NCBI GenBank assembly: GCA_902799345.1
Contig: CADBZW010000033.1
Location: 5,712-48,504 of the forward strand
From: an uncultured Bacteroidia bacterium
GTDB taxonomy: Bacteria > Bacteroidota > Bacteroidia > Bacteroidales > F082
Reading direction: 5' to 3'
Length of the DNA: 42,793 bases
Shown: piece after piece, positions 1 through 7,739 of the stretch
Numbering within the stretch: the stretch's first letter is position 1
How the letters are laid out: each line of letters starts with the position of its first letter
Position numbers and translations under genes: made by a program
The notes under the pieces: generated by a model
The model's database searches: none
What the model saw: only the letters and a program-made list of their open reading frames with translations
What the model was told of the DNA's origin: nothing

Positions 1-884
1 ACATGCTACAGGCGCCTCAGTTCCGCGACATCTATGTGTCGCCGCGTACCCGCCACACCGTGGTGGAAGGCGACCTCAAGAGCGAGCGCATCAACGCCTT
101 CGACTTGAGCTACCTCTACCGCTCACCTGTGTTCAAGTTCCGCCTGACGGGTTACTACTACACCTATCAGAACCTCATCTGGAACCGTAGCTTCTATTGC
201 GAGAACGTCTTCCAGAACACCACCACCAGCGAGAACTCCTACACCAGCGAGTACATCAACTTCATCATGACGGGCATCAACCAGCGCAGCCTCGGTGTGG
301 AATTGGGTGCGGAATGGAAAGTCACCCCGACCATCACCTTGCAAGCCGCCGCTGCCAATGGCATCCACGTCTACGCCAACAACCCCTTGTTCTCGGTGTA
401 TGACGACAACAACGACGTCGCCTATATCCAGGAGCACACGGCCTACCTGAAAGACTATCACGTCTCTTCGGGCCCCGAGACGGTGGCTTCGTTGGGTATC
501 AAGTACAACTCGCCCAAATACTGGTGGGTGAGCCTCAACGCCAACTACCTCGCCAATATGTACTTCGACGTGAACCCCTATAACCACACCGAAGAAGGCA
601 TGCTGCACTACGCCCAGGGCGACATCCGTATCGAGGATGTGTTGCGCCAGACCCCGATGAAGCCGGCCTTCACACTCGACTTCTACGGCGGCTTCTCGAA
701 GCGTTACAAAGGGTATTACTTCCTCGTGAACGTGAGCGTCAACAACCTGCTCAACAACAAGAGCACCATCCTCTATGGCTACGAGCAGCTGCGCTTTGAT
801 GCGAACAATCCCGATAAGTTCCCCGCGAAGTATTCTTATATGTACGGCCTCAATTATTTCATCAGCCTGACAGTTAGGAAGTAA
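1..884 (+). CDS. TonB-dependent receptor, C-terminal part (5' end outside window)
   Basis: This is the last ~293 residues of an outer-membrane beta barrel that imports a substrate using TonB energy. The frame is open to the left edge, so the first ATG at position 3 is probably internal and the signal peptide, plug domain and early strands lie upstream. The visible part shows alternating aromatic and polar strands, asparagine/tyrosine-rich extracellular loops, and a terminal strand ending YFISLTVRK, as expected for a barrel inserted by the BAM machinery. The gene ends at a TAA 144 bp before a surface-lipoprotein gene on the same strand, a common receptor plus lipoprotein arrangement in Bacteroidota. 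The substrate cannot be told from this part. Confidence 0.85.
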   Translation, partial: MLQAPQFRDIYVSPRTRHTVVEGDLKSERINAFDLSYLYRSPVFKFRLTGYYYTYQNLIWNRSFYCENVFQNTTTSENSYTSEYINFIMTGINQRSLGVELGAEWKVTPTITLQAAAANGIHVYANNPLFSVYDDNNDVAYIQEHTAYLKDYHVSSGPETVASLGIKYNSPKYWWVSLNANYLANMYFDVNPYNHTEEGMLHYAQGDIRIEDVLRQTPMKPAFTLDFYGGFSKRYKGYYFLVNVSVNNLLNNKSTILYGYEQLRFDANNPDKFPAKYSYMYGLNYFISLTVRK

Positions 885-1020
885 GCTATTAGCCATTAGC
901 TGTTAGCCGTTAGCTCGGTTGCTACCATGCTAAAATCTAACAGCCTAAATTTTAGAATCTTGGGATCTTGAAATCTTGAAATCTTGGAATTTTGAAATCT
1001 TGAAATCAATAAATAAACAC
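885..1020. repeat. Low-complexity repeats: TTAGC-type array, then AAATCTTG-type array
   Basis: Between the receptor and the lipoprotein gene there are two simple arrays. The first (about 885-916) repeats TTAGC with two- to four-base spacers. The second (about 954-1008) repeats AAATCTTG/GAATCTTG with small variations and ends 20 bp before the start codon. The second type recurs upstream of 27898 and 42154. If the two genes are co-transcribed, it lies in the 5' leader of the lipoprotein gene. Confidence 0.7.
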
Positions 1021-1028
1021 CAAATACA

Positions 1029-3224
1029 ATGAAAAACAGACTTTTAACCACCAGTTTACTTCTTCTTGCCGTGATGGGCGTGCTGTTTGCCTCGTGCAAG
1101 AAAGAATACCCCCAACCGCCTATCCAGAACCTGCCGATAGGAACGGTTTACACAATCCAAGACATCTTGGCCATGACGCCAGGTACGGTGTTCGACTCCG
1201 CCTCGGTGTATGGCATCGTCACTGCCGACGAGGTGTCGGGCAACCTTTACAAGGTGATCTTCATCCAAGACCGCGCCTCGGGTGCCGCCATCGAGTTGAA
1301 GCTGAACGCCACCTCGGGCGTGCGCATCGGCGACTCCATCCGCGTCTATCTGAAGGATGCGATTTTCGACAAATACCACAACCTGCCGCAGCTGAGTGGC
1401 TTTGGTCCTGACGGTCACATCATTATCCTTGCCAACGACCGTCCTATCGAGCCCGCTTTGACGACCATCGCCGGCATCAAGGGTGGACAGTATCTGTGTG
1501 GCTTGGTGCGCCTCGAGGATGTCAGCTTCACGCAAACCGGTACCTTTGCTGAGATTTCGGAGTCGGGCAACCGCTATCTTGTGGATGCCACCAGCCCCAA
1601 CAACGACGACAATTTCGTGGTTCGTACCAGCAACTACGCCAACTTCGCTTACGACAACCTGCCGGAAGGCCCTGGCAGCCTCGTGGGCATCGCCACGGTC
1701 TACAACAGCACTTGGCAAATCATCATCCGTTCGAAGGGTGAGATGCAATTTGATAACTGGGATCCCACACCCACACCGCCCGTCGTTCCTGGCGAAGTTC
1801 AGAGCTTGCCCTACACACAGTCGTTCTCAACGGGCTTCGGCACCTATATGTCGTACAGCGTTGTCGATGACAACCATGTGTGGACGTATGAAAGTACCTA
1901 TAGCGTCGTTCAGATGACGGGTCATGTCGGAGGCAACCCGGGTGAGGACTTCGCCAATGAAGACTGGCTGATTTCTTCGCCTGTGGCTCTCACGGGCGTC
2001 AGCGATGCCAAGATGACGATGAGGTATCTCGGCCGTTATTTCAACAACATCAATAATGATGTTACCGTTTGGGTGTCGACTAACTACACCTACGGTGAGA
2101 ATCCTACCACGGCGCAATGGACGCAGCTGCCCGCCAACCTGGTGGAAAGCACCACCTGGAGCGACTTTAAGGACGTCGAGCTGGCCTTGACTGACTATGT
2201 CGGCCAAACGATTACGGTGGCTGTGAAATACCTGTCGACCGACACGAAAGGCGGCACCATCGAGGTGTCGGCTATCACCGTTGAAGAGGGCACGGCAGGT
2301 GATACACCTACGCCTCCCACGCCGGGAGAGGGCGAAGGTAGTGGCACTGCCGATGACCCGTATAATGTGGCCGCTGGTATTGGCCTGCAGAGCGAAGAAC
2401 CCATCGCATGGGTGCATGGCTATATCGTCGGTGCCGTGAAGTCGGGCCTTAGCTCGGTCACGGGCAACGCGGACATCAACTGGGCTGGTCCGTTCGACCT
2501 GGCCACCAACGTGGTTATTGCCGACGATGCTTCTTGCAACGAAATCAGCCAGTGTATCATCGTCAACCTGCCTGCTGGCAAGCCTTTGCGCACACAAGTC
2601 AACCTGATGGACAACCCTGACAATCTGGGCAAGCATCTGGCTGTGAACGGAAAGCTTCGTTCCTATTTCGGTCAGGCGGGTCTCCGCGACAGCGGCGGCA
2701 CCGAGGCCGATTTCGTGTTGGAAGGCGGCGTGACGCCTCCTCCGACACCTGGGACGACCATCTTCTCTGAGACATTTGCTTCTGGTCAAGGTGAATTTAC
2801 CATCCAAGACGTCACTTTGCCCGAGGAATTGACCTACGTTTGGAATCATGATGCCAACTATAGCTGCATGAAAGCCAGCGCCTACGTCGGTCAGGCTTAC
2901 GCCACCGAGAGCTGGCTGGTTTCGCCCGCCATCGCATTGACGAATGCCGCCACGCTGAAGTTCGACCAAGCCGTCAACTATGCCTCTCCTGATGGTGCTT
3001 TGGCTGTGATGGTTTCGACCAACTACAACGGCGATGTCAACACTGCCACATGGACGGAGCTGAGCCTCAGCCAATGGCCCGCTGGCAACAACTGGACCTT
3101 TATCAACTCCACCGCCGATTTGAGCAACTATGCTGGCCAATCGGTGACTATCGCTTTCAAGTACACGAGTACAACGAGTGCTTCCGCCACTTGGGAAGTG
3201 AAGAACTTCGTGGTGGAAGAGTAA
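1029..3224 (+). CDS. DUF5689 / choice-of-anchor J surface lipoprotein
   Basis: A 731-residue exported lipoprotein. The N-terminus is a type II signal peptide with lipobox FASC (Cys23), followed by KKEYPQPP. Residues ~35-240 look like DUF5689, an OB-like domain found in Bacteroidota surface proteins. About 255-425 and 580-731 are two related beta-sandwich domains of the choice-of-anchor J type (motifs ESTYS..EDFANEDWLISSP and ATESWLVSPAIAL). Between them (~437-575) is a second OB-like domain resembling DUF6359 (GTADDPYNVAAG start). Pro/Thr/Gly-rich linkers separate the domains. It probably sits on the outer surface and acts with the upstream TonB receptor; the ligand is unknown. No catalytic motif is evident. 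Confidence 0.85.
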   Translation: MKNRLLTTSLLLLAVMGVLFASCKKEYPQPPIQNLPIGTVYTIQDILAMTPGTVFDSASVYGIVTADEVSGNLYKVIFIQDRASGAAIELKLNATSGVRIGDSIRVYLKDAIFDKYHNLPQLSGFGPDGHIIILANDRPIEPALTTIAGIKGGQYLCGLVRLEDVSFTQTGTFAEISESGNRYLVDATSPNNDDNFVVRTSNYANFAYDNLPEGPGSLVGIATVYNSTWQIIIRSKGEMQFDNWDPTPTPPVVPGEVQSLPYTQSFSTGFGTYMSYSVVDDNHVWTYESTYSVVQMTGHVGGNPGEDFANEDWLISSPVALTGVSDAKMTMRYLGRYFNNINNDVTVWVSTNYTYGENPTTAQWTQLPANLVESTTWSDFKDVELALTDYVGQTITVAVKYLSTDTKGGTIEVSAITVEEGTAGDTPTPPTPGEGEGSGTADDPYNVAAGIGLQSEEPIAWVHGYIVGAVKSGLSSVTGNADINWAGPFDLATNVVIADDASCNEISQCIIVNLPAGKPLRTQVNLMDNPDNLGKHLAVNGKLRSYFGQAGLRDSGGTEADFVLEGGVTPPPTPGTTIFSETFASGQGEFTIQDVTLPEELTYVWNHDANYSCMKASAYVGQAYATESWLVSPAIALTNAATLKFDQAVNYASPDGALAVMVSTNYNGDVNTATWTELSLSQWPAGNNWTFINSTADLSNYAGQSVTIAFKYTSTTSASATWEVKNFVVEE

Positions 3225-3244
3225 AACATTACGAAATGCAATAG

Positions 3245-3273
3245 AAAAGCCTGCCTTCGGGCGGGCTTTTTTG
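3245..3273 (+). terminator. Rho-independent terminator after the lipoprotein gene
   Basis: The stem AAGCCTGCC / GGCGGGCTT (one G-T pair) with a TTCG tetraloop is followed by a T run. It begins about 20 bp after the stop codon at 3224. Confidence 0.9.
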
Positions 3274-3277
3274 TGTC

Positions 3278-3378
3278 TATACCTTGTCCAAATCGTGCAA
3301 AAAAATCAAGATTTGGAAGCACTATAGCCTATACTTGCTCCAAATCATCAAAAAATTATGAGATTTGGAGCAAGTATA
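3278..3378. repeat. Two tandem 49-bp palindromes upstream of ATPase/nuclease gene 1
   Basis: Unit one is 3278-3326 and unit two 3330-3378, separated by 3 bp. Unit two has perfect 17-bp arms, TATACTTGCTCCAAATC and its complement GATTTGGAGCAAGTATA, around a 15-bp loop. Unit one keeps the inner core CCAAATC/GATTTGG and the outer TATA/TATA, with mismatches between. The right arm of unit two ends 24 bp before the -7 box at 3403, so it abuts the -33 region. Matching units follow the gene at 4888-4988. Confidence 0.95.
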
Positions 3379-3402
3379 AGGGTGTTTTTTCGGAAAAAGA
3401 CG

Positions 3403-3410
3403 TATCTTTG
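3403..3410 (+). promoter_or_regulatory. Bacteroidota -7 box (TATCTTTG) for ATPase/nuclease gene 1
   Basis: TATCTTTG matches the TAnnTTTG consensus and lies 25 bp before the ATG at 3436. The palindrome arm next to its upstream side suggests that a palindrome-binding protein could control this promoter. Confidence 0.75.
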
Positions 3411-3435
3411 CAGCCTGAAACAAAAGAGTAAAGTC

Positions 3436-4881
3436 ATGAAAGACAATAGAATCATCGGAAGGAAGTACGAACAGCAACTGCTTGCGTCGATTTGCGAACA
3501 GCGCGAAGCCCGCATGGTGGCGGTGTATGGTCGCCGTAGGGTGGGGAAGACGTTCCTGATAAAGGAGTTTTTCCACAACAAGTTCGATTTTATGTTTACG
3601 GGCAGTTACGAAGCCCCGATGCAGGTGCAACTCGCTTTTTTCCAAAGGGAACTGCGGAAACATTCTGGCCAAAACCGTCGGCGTCCGGCCAACTGGTTTG
3701 AGGCTTTCGAGCAGTTGCAGGACTATTTGGAAGGCTTGCGAAAGGAACGCCTCGTCGTCTTTTTCGATGAGTTGCCTTGGATGGATACGCCCAAATCGAA
3801 GTTCCTGACGGCGTTCAGCTATTTCTGGAATTCTTGGGCTTCCACCCGCGACGGGCTGAAACTCTTCATCTGCGGCAGTTCCACTTCGTGGATGATGAAC
3901 AAGGTCATCGGTGATAAGGGCGGACTCTACAACCGTTGCTCGCGCACCATCTATCTTGCTCCGTTTACGTTGGGCGAAGTGGAGGAACAACTGAAACGAA
4001 AGGGCATCGTCTGGACGCGCTACCAAATCACTGAGGCATACATGATTTTCGGCGGCATACCTTATTATATTGACATGCTTGACAAGGACTTGACCTTTGC
4101 CCAAAACATCGACCGATTGTTTTTTGCCCAAGGCGCACCATTGCGCACGGAATACGACTTTTTGTTCCGCTCGCTGTTCAAGGATTCTACGTTGGCACGT
4201 CAAGTGGTTGAGGAATTGGTCGGCAACGGGAAAGGAATGACGCAACAGGAATTGAAAGAAACGCTCAAGTTATCGTCAGGCGGGGCGTTGACCAAGGTGC
4301 TGAAAGAGCTGCAACAATGCGATTTCATCAGGTCGTATTCCTCGATGGGCAGGAAGTCGAAGGGGATGCTGTATCAACTCATCGACCTTTTCACGCTCTT
4401 TCATCTGCGTTTCGTGGCCAAACATTCCAGCCAGGACGAACAGTATTGGAGCAACCTCGACGAACACACTCACGATGCTTGGGCCGGATACGCCTTCGAG
4501 CGTGTATGTTTGCATCATATTCCGCAGATTAAGAAGAAGTTGGGAATTTCAGGCGTGTTGACCAACGCCTACGGCTGGAGCACGAAACCCATGATAGACG
4601 AGGATGAGACCGAGTGGGAAGGCGCACAAATCGACCTGCTCTTGAGTCGCGCCGATGATGTGATCAATATTTGCGAGATGAAATACAGCAAATATTCCTA
4701 CACCATCACCGACGATTACAGCAAACGCCTGAGAACCAAGATGTCAGTCTTTCGCCACCACACAAAAACCAAGTTCGCGCTTCACCTGACCTTTATCACG
4801 ACCTTTGGTCTCACCCACAATAAATATTGGAACATGGCGCAAAGTGAAGTGGTGATGGACGACTTGTTCAAGTTGTCATAA
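3436..4881 (+). CDS. AAA+ ATPase with C-terminal DUF234-type PD-(D/E)XK nuclease-like domain
   Basis: A 481-residue protein. The start at 3436 is chosen because it follows the -7 box and gives MKDNRIIGRK, matching the beginning of its paralogue at 32628; upstream starts would lie inside the promoter and palindrome. The P-loop GRRRVGKTF is at residues ~32-40 and Walker B VVFFDELPW at ~107-115, both typical of archaeal-type ATPases (PF01637-like). A winged-helix region around 255-310 (LKLSSGGALTKVLKEL) could bind DNA. The C-terminal part has Asp400 in QIDLLLSR, then Glu414 and Lys416 in CEMKYS, the pattern of a PD-(D/E)XK nuclease and of DUF234. The biological role of this family is not settled. 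The gene is bracketed by 49-bp palindromes, the downstream pair starting 6 bp after its stop codon, so gene and palindromes look like one unit. Confidence 0.85.
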   Translation: MKDNRIIGRKYEQQLLASICEQREARMVAVYGRRRVGKTFLIKEFFHNKFDFMFTGSYEAPMQVQLAFFQRELRKHSGQNRRRPANWFEAFEQLQDYLEGLRKERLVVFFDELPWMDTPKSKFLTAFSYFWNSWASTRDGLKLFICGSSTSWMMNKVIGDKGGLYNRCSRTIYLAPFTLGEVEEQLKRKGIVWTRYQITEAYMIFGGIPYYIDMLDKDLTFAQNIDRLFFAQGAPLRTEYDFLFRSLFKDSTLARQVVEELVGNGKGMTQQELKETLKLSSGGALTKVLKELQQCDFIRSYSSMGRKSKGMLYQLIDLFTLFHLRFVAKHSSQDEQYWSNLDEHTHDAWAGYAFERVCLHHIPQIKKKLGISGVLTNAYGWSTKPMIDEDETEWEGAQIDLLLSRADDVINICEMKYSKYSYTITDDYSKRLRTKMSVFRHHTKTKFALHLTFITTFGLTHNKYWNMAQSEVVMDDLFKLS

Positions 4882-4887
4882 AATGCC

Positions 4888-4988
4888 TATACTTGCTCCA
4901 AATCTCGCAAAAATGATGAGATTTGGAAGTACTATAGCTTATACTTTCTCCAAATCTATGAAAAAAATCGAGATTTGGATGCATTATA
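4888..4988. repeat. Two tandem 49-bp palindromes downstream of ATPase/nuclease gene 1
   Basis: Units at 4888-4936 and 4940-4988, again 49 bp each with a 3-bp spacer, repeat the upstream architecture. The left arm of the first is identical to TATACTTGCTCCAAATC; its right arm is GATTTGGAAGTACTATA. The second is TATACTTTCTCCAAATC with GATTTGGATGCATTATA. The arms are slightly less perfect than in the 3330-3378 unit. They may also form hairpins in the mRNA 3' end. Confidence 0.93.
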
Positions 4989-5053
4989 ATGGTGTTTTCC
5001 AAAACTGAAGAAATCAATTTTCGCAAATCTTCGTTTTTTCGGCAATTTTCCCC

Positions 5054-5061
5054 TATCTTTG
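5054..5061 (+). promoter_or_regulatory. -7 box (TATCTTTG) for the mannosyltransferase operon
   Basis: TATCTTTG followed by GCG lies 30 bp before the ATG at 5091. It probably serves the three-gene run 5091-7648. Confidence 0.7.
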
Positions 5062-5090
5062 CGCGTTGTAAGGAAAACGAATAATTTGAA

Positions 5091-5828
5091 ATGTCAGAGA
5101 ATCTAGTCATCATACCCACCTACAAGGAAAAGGAGAACATTGAGAAGATCATCCGCTATGTGTTCAACCTGCCCATGGCCTTCGACATCCTCATCATCGA
5201 CGACAACAGTCCCGACGGCACCGCCGACATCGTGAAATCGCTGATGACTGAGTTTGCCGACCGCCTGTTTATGATCCAACGTGCTGGAAAACTGGGACTC
5301 GGCACGGCATATATCACGGGCTTCAAGTGGGCATTGGAGCGCGACTACCAGTATGTCTTCGAGATGGATGCCGACTTCTCGCACAACCCCGACGACCTGG
5401 CCCGCCTCCACGACGCCTGCGCCAATGGCGCCGACCTCGCCGTAGGCTCGCGCTACAAGACGGGTGTCAACGTGGTGAACTGGCCCATGGGCCGCGTGCT
5501 GATGTCGTACTACGCCTCAGCCTACGTGCGTTTCGTCACGCGTATGCAGGTGCGCGACACCACGGCAGGCTTCGTGTGCTACACGCGCCGCGTGCTCGAG
5601 ACCATCGACCTCGACCGAATCAAGTTCGTGGGCTATGCCTTCCAAATCGAGATGAAATACACCGCCTGGAAGCTCGGCTTCAAGATCGAAGAGGTGCCGA
5701 TTGTCTTCACCGACCGCCGCGAAGGGCAGTCGAAGATGAGCAAGGGCATCTTCCGCGAGGCCGTGTTTGGCGTGCTCAACCTGCGCTGGCGAGGCATGAC
5801 AGGAAAAATCAAACCAAAGAAAGGCTAA
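5091..5828 (+). CDS. Polyprenol monophosphomannose synthase (GT2, DPM1-like)
   Basis: A 245-residue GT-A glycosyltransferase without a membrane anchor. It probably transfers mannose (or another hexose) from a nucleotide sugar to a polyprenyl phosphate at the cytoplasmic face, supplying sugar for envelope glycosylation such as O-glycosylation of exported proteins. Visible motifs are IPTYKEKENI at the N-terminus, DDNSPDGTADIV at about 37-48, the metal-binding EMDADFSHNP at about 93-102, and a DPM1-like C-terminal part (EVPIVFTDRREGQSKMS). Length is normal for the single-domain form. Its stop codon overlaps the start of the dihydroorotase gene (TAATG), so the two are translationally linked. Confidence 0.9.
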   Translation: MSENLVIIPTYKEKENIEKIIRYVFNLPMAFDILIIDDNSPDGTADIVKSLMTEFADRLFMIQRAGKLGLGTAYITGFKWALERDYQYVFEMDADFSHNPDDLARLHDACANGADLAVGSRYKTGVNVVNWPMGRVLMSYYASAYVRFVTRMQVRDTTAGFVCYTRRVLETIDLDRIKFVGYAFQIEMKYTAWKLGFKIEEVPIVFTDRREGQSKMSKGIFREAVFGVLNLRWRGMTGKIKPKKG

Positions 5829-7219
5829 TGAACTACTATATCAAAAATGCGACACTTGTCAACGAAGGCCAGACCTTCGTGGCAAGTGTTTTTGTTTCGG
5901 AGGGCAAGATTGAAAAGATTATCAGAGCAAATCAGGCCCCTGAGCCCGTCGAAGGGCCGGTAGAAGCTGGGTCGGCCTTTCGACAGGCTCAGGGACCTAA
6001 TACCCAAGTCATCGACGCCACAGGCAAATACCTCATCCCCGGCATCATCGATGAGCATGTGCATTTCCGTGAGCCCGGCCTGACCCAGAAGGCCGACATC
6101 TACACCGAAAGCCGTGCCGCCGTGGCTGGCGGTGTGACCTCGTTCATGGACATGCCCAACACCAACCCGCAGACCACCACGCAAGACTTGTTGCAACAGA
6201 AGTTCGACCTCGCCGCCGAGAAGTCGCTGGCTAACTATTCCTTCTATCTCGGCGCCACCAACGACAACCTCGCCGAAGTCGTGAAGACCGACCCCAAGAA
6301 GGTGTGCGGCATCAAGTTGTTCATGGGTTCCAGCACGGGCAACATGCTTGTCGACAAGAACGAAACCTTGGTGCGCCTGTTCCGTGAGTCGCCTTGTCTG
6401 GTGGCCGTGCATTGCGAGGACGAGCAGACCATATATGAAAACACGGTGTGCAGCAAAGACTTGGCCTCGAAGGGCGAAGTCATCCTCGACGCCAGCATCC
6501 ATCCTTTCATTCGCACCACCGAAGCCTGCTACAAGTCCTCATCGAAGGCCGTTGACATGGCCGAGAAATTCGGGGTGAGGTTGCATGTGCTGCACATCTC
6601 CACCCAGAAAGAGTTGTCGCTGTTCAGAAACGACATCCCACTAGCGGAGAAAAGAATCACGGCTGAGACCTGCCCGCATTACCTTTGGTTTGACGCCCAC
6701 GACTATGAGGCGAAGAGCTTCGCCATCAAATGCAACCCCGCCATCAAGTCGCACCGCGATAGGGAGGCCTTGTTGCAAGCCATTCGCAACGGACAGATCG
6801 ACACCATCGGCACCGACCATGCGCCGCATCTCCTTAAGGAAAAGATGACCGACGATTACTTCACAAGCAAGTCAGGCTTCCCGTCCATACAACATTCGTT
6901 GCAGGTGATGGCTAACGTGCTGCCCGACGACTTGCCCTTGTTGGTGCAGTTGATGTGCCACAACCCCGCCGTCCTCTATCAGGTCGACCGCCGCGGCTTC
7001 ATACGCGAAGGCTATCACGCTGACCTGGCTTTGGTCGACATGAACGCGGACCATGTGATTTCGGGCAAGGAAGAATACTCGAAATGCGGTTGGACGCCTT
7101 ACGACGGCATGGAGTCGCATTGCCGCGTGACCCATACCTTCGTGAACGGCAACCTGGTGTTTGAAAACGGCATGTTCCACGAAGAAAACAAAGGCGAAAG
7201 ACTAGTGTTTAACCGATAA
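5828..7219 (+). CDS. pyrC: Dihydroorotase, with an in-frame repeat insertion
   Basis: A 463-residue amidohydrolase that cyclises N-carbamoyl-aspartate to dihydroorotate in de novo pyrimidine synthesis. The metal-binding motif DEHVHFREPG is at residues 75-84, AAVAGGVTSFMDMPNTNP follows, then histidines in VLHIS and the catalytic IGTDHAPH. The start at 5828 overlaps the previous stop codon and gives the expected MNYYIKNATLVNEG; longer readings would run through the glycosyltransferase in another frame. Residues ~36-58 (PEPVEG ... FRQAQG) are foreign to the family and are encoded by a palindromic element at 5935-5997. The insertion is in phase, in the N-terminal beta-sandwich before VIDATGKYLIPG, and leaves the catalytic motifs intact, so the enzyme is probably functional. 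Confidence 0.93.
   Translation: MNYYIKNATLVNEGQTFVASVFVSEGKIEKIIRANQAPEPVEGPVEAGSAFRQAQGPNTQVIDATGKYLIPGIIDEHVHFREPGLTQKADIYTESRAAVAGGVTSFMDMPNTNPQTTTQDLLQQKFDLAAEKSLANYSFYLGATNDNLAEVVKTDPKKVCGIKLFMGSSTGNMLVDKNETLVRLFRESPCLVAVHCEDEQTIYENTVCSKDLASKGEVILDASIHPFIRTTEACYKSSSKAVDMAEKFGVRLHVLHISTQKELSLFRNDIPLAEKRITAETCPHYLWFDAHDYEAKSFAIKCNPAIKSHRDREALLQAIRNGQIDTIGTDHAPHLLKEKMTDDYFTSKSGFPSIQHSLQVMANVLPDDLPLLVQLMCHNPAVLYQVDRRGFIREGYHADLALVDMNADHVISGKEEYSKCGWTPYDGMESHCRVTHTFVNGNLVFENGMFHEENKGERLVFNR
5935..5997. repeat. Palindromic element inserted in frame in dihydroorotase
   Basis: The arms are 5935-5958 and 5974-5997, 24 bp each with three mismatches that would all form G-U pairs in RNA. The cores are CCTGAGCCCGTCGAAGG and CCTTTCGACAGGCTCAGG. 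This is the widespread intergenic 'TTTCGACAGGCTCAGGGACC' type of bacterial palindromic repeat. Here it is translated as PEPVEG and FRQAQGP without interrupting the gene. Confidence 0.9.
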
Positions 7220-7231
7220 AAAGATACAACC

Positions 7232-7648
7232 ATGAAAAAGATATTCCTGATTTTGAGCTCCATGTTGCTGTTGGCTTCCTGTTCCGCCCAGCTGGACGAA
7301 AGAGTAGTCTCCAAATACCCAAGCGGTCAAATCCGTGTGGTGCATTATTTCGACAAACACGACAAGTGCGTGAAGGAGACCGAATACTACGAAAACGGCC
7401 AGGTGAAGATGGAAGGCGGCATGAAAGACGGCAAGATGGAAGGGGAGTGGACGGCCTATTTCATCGACGGTCGTGTGCAGAGCCACGGCTTTTTTGAAGA
7501 CGATAAGCGCACTGGCCCCGCTCAGGTATTCTATTCCAACGGCAATAAATACGAGGAAGGCAGCTACAAGAACGGCAAGCACTGCGGCTTGTGGAAGTTC
7601 TACGACGAGCAGGGCCACCTCGTGAAGGAGGTCGACTTCGGCGAATAG
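7232..7648 (+). CDS. MORN-repeat lipoprotein (YwqK-like)
   Basis: A 138-residue protein with a lipoprotein signal peptide (lipobox LASC, Cys17), so probably anchored in the outer or inner membrane and facing the periplasm or surface. The rest consists of MORN_2-type repeats of about 22 residues: YYENGQVKMEGGMKDGKMEGEW, then FYSNGNKYEEGSYKNGKHCGLW, and a final FYDEQGHLVKEVDFGE. Such repeats form a beta-hairpin ribbon. Members are often named 'YwqK family antitoxin', but no toxin gene is adjacent and that role should not be assumed. It follows pyrC by 12 bp and is probably co-transcribed. Confidence 0.85.
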   Translation: MKKIFLILSSMLLLASCSAQLDERVVSKYPSGQIRVVHYFDKHDKCVKETEYYENGQVKMEGGMKDGKMEGEWTAYFIDGRVQSHGFFEDDKRTGPAQVFYSNGNKYEEGSYKNGKHCGLWKFYDEQGHLVKEVDFGE

Positions 7649-7663
7649 CCCATGTCGTTCCGA

Positions 7664-7724
7664 GCCTTATGAAGGCATAGATACGCTCACCTTTCAGGTT
7701 CGGTATGACATGCCTTCATAAGGC
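7664..7724. terminator. Hairpin between convergent genes, built from a palindromic repeat
   Basis: Perfect 14-bp arms GCCTTATGAAGGCA (7664-7677) and TGCCTTCATAAGGC (7711-7724) lie between the stop codons of two converging genes. A further outer pair, ATAGCCCAT near 7646 and ATGGGCTAT near 7735, reaches both stop codons. It is likely a bidirectional terminator. Bases 7698-7715 are the exact complement of 34179-34196, so it belongs to a repeat family also present at 34171-34245. Confidence 0.75.
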
Positions 7725-7739
7725 GAGTGAACCTATGGG

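Noticed and set aside
3278-4988. Classical insertion sequence
   Set aside because: The gene encodes an ATPase/nuclease-like protein without any DDE, HUH or serine recombinase motif, and no target-site duplication could be recognised.
7232-7648. YwqK-type antitoxin with a toxin partner
   Set aside because: Only MORN repeats and a lipoprotein signal are seen; neighbours are pyrC and a convergent barrel gene, so no toxin is present.
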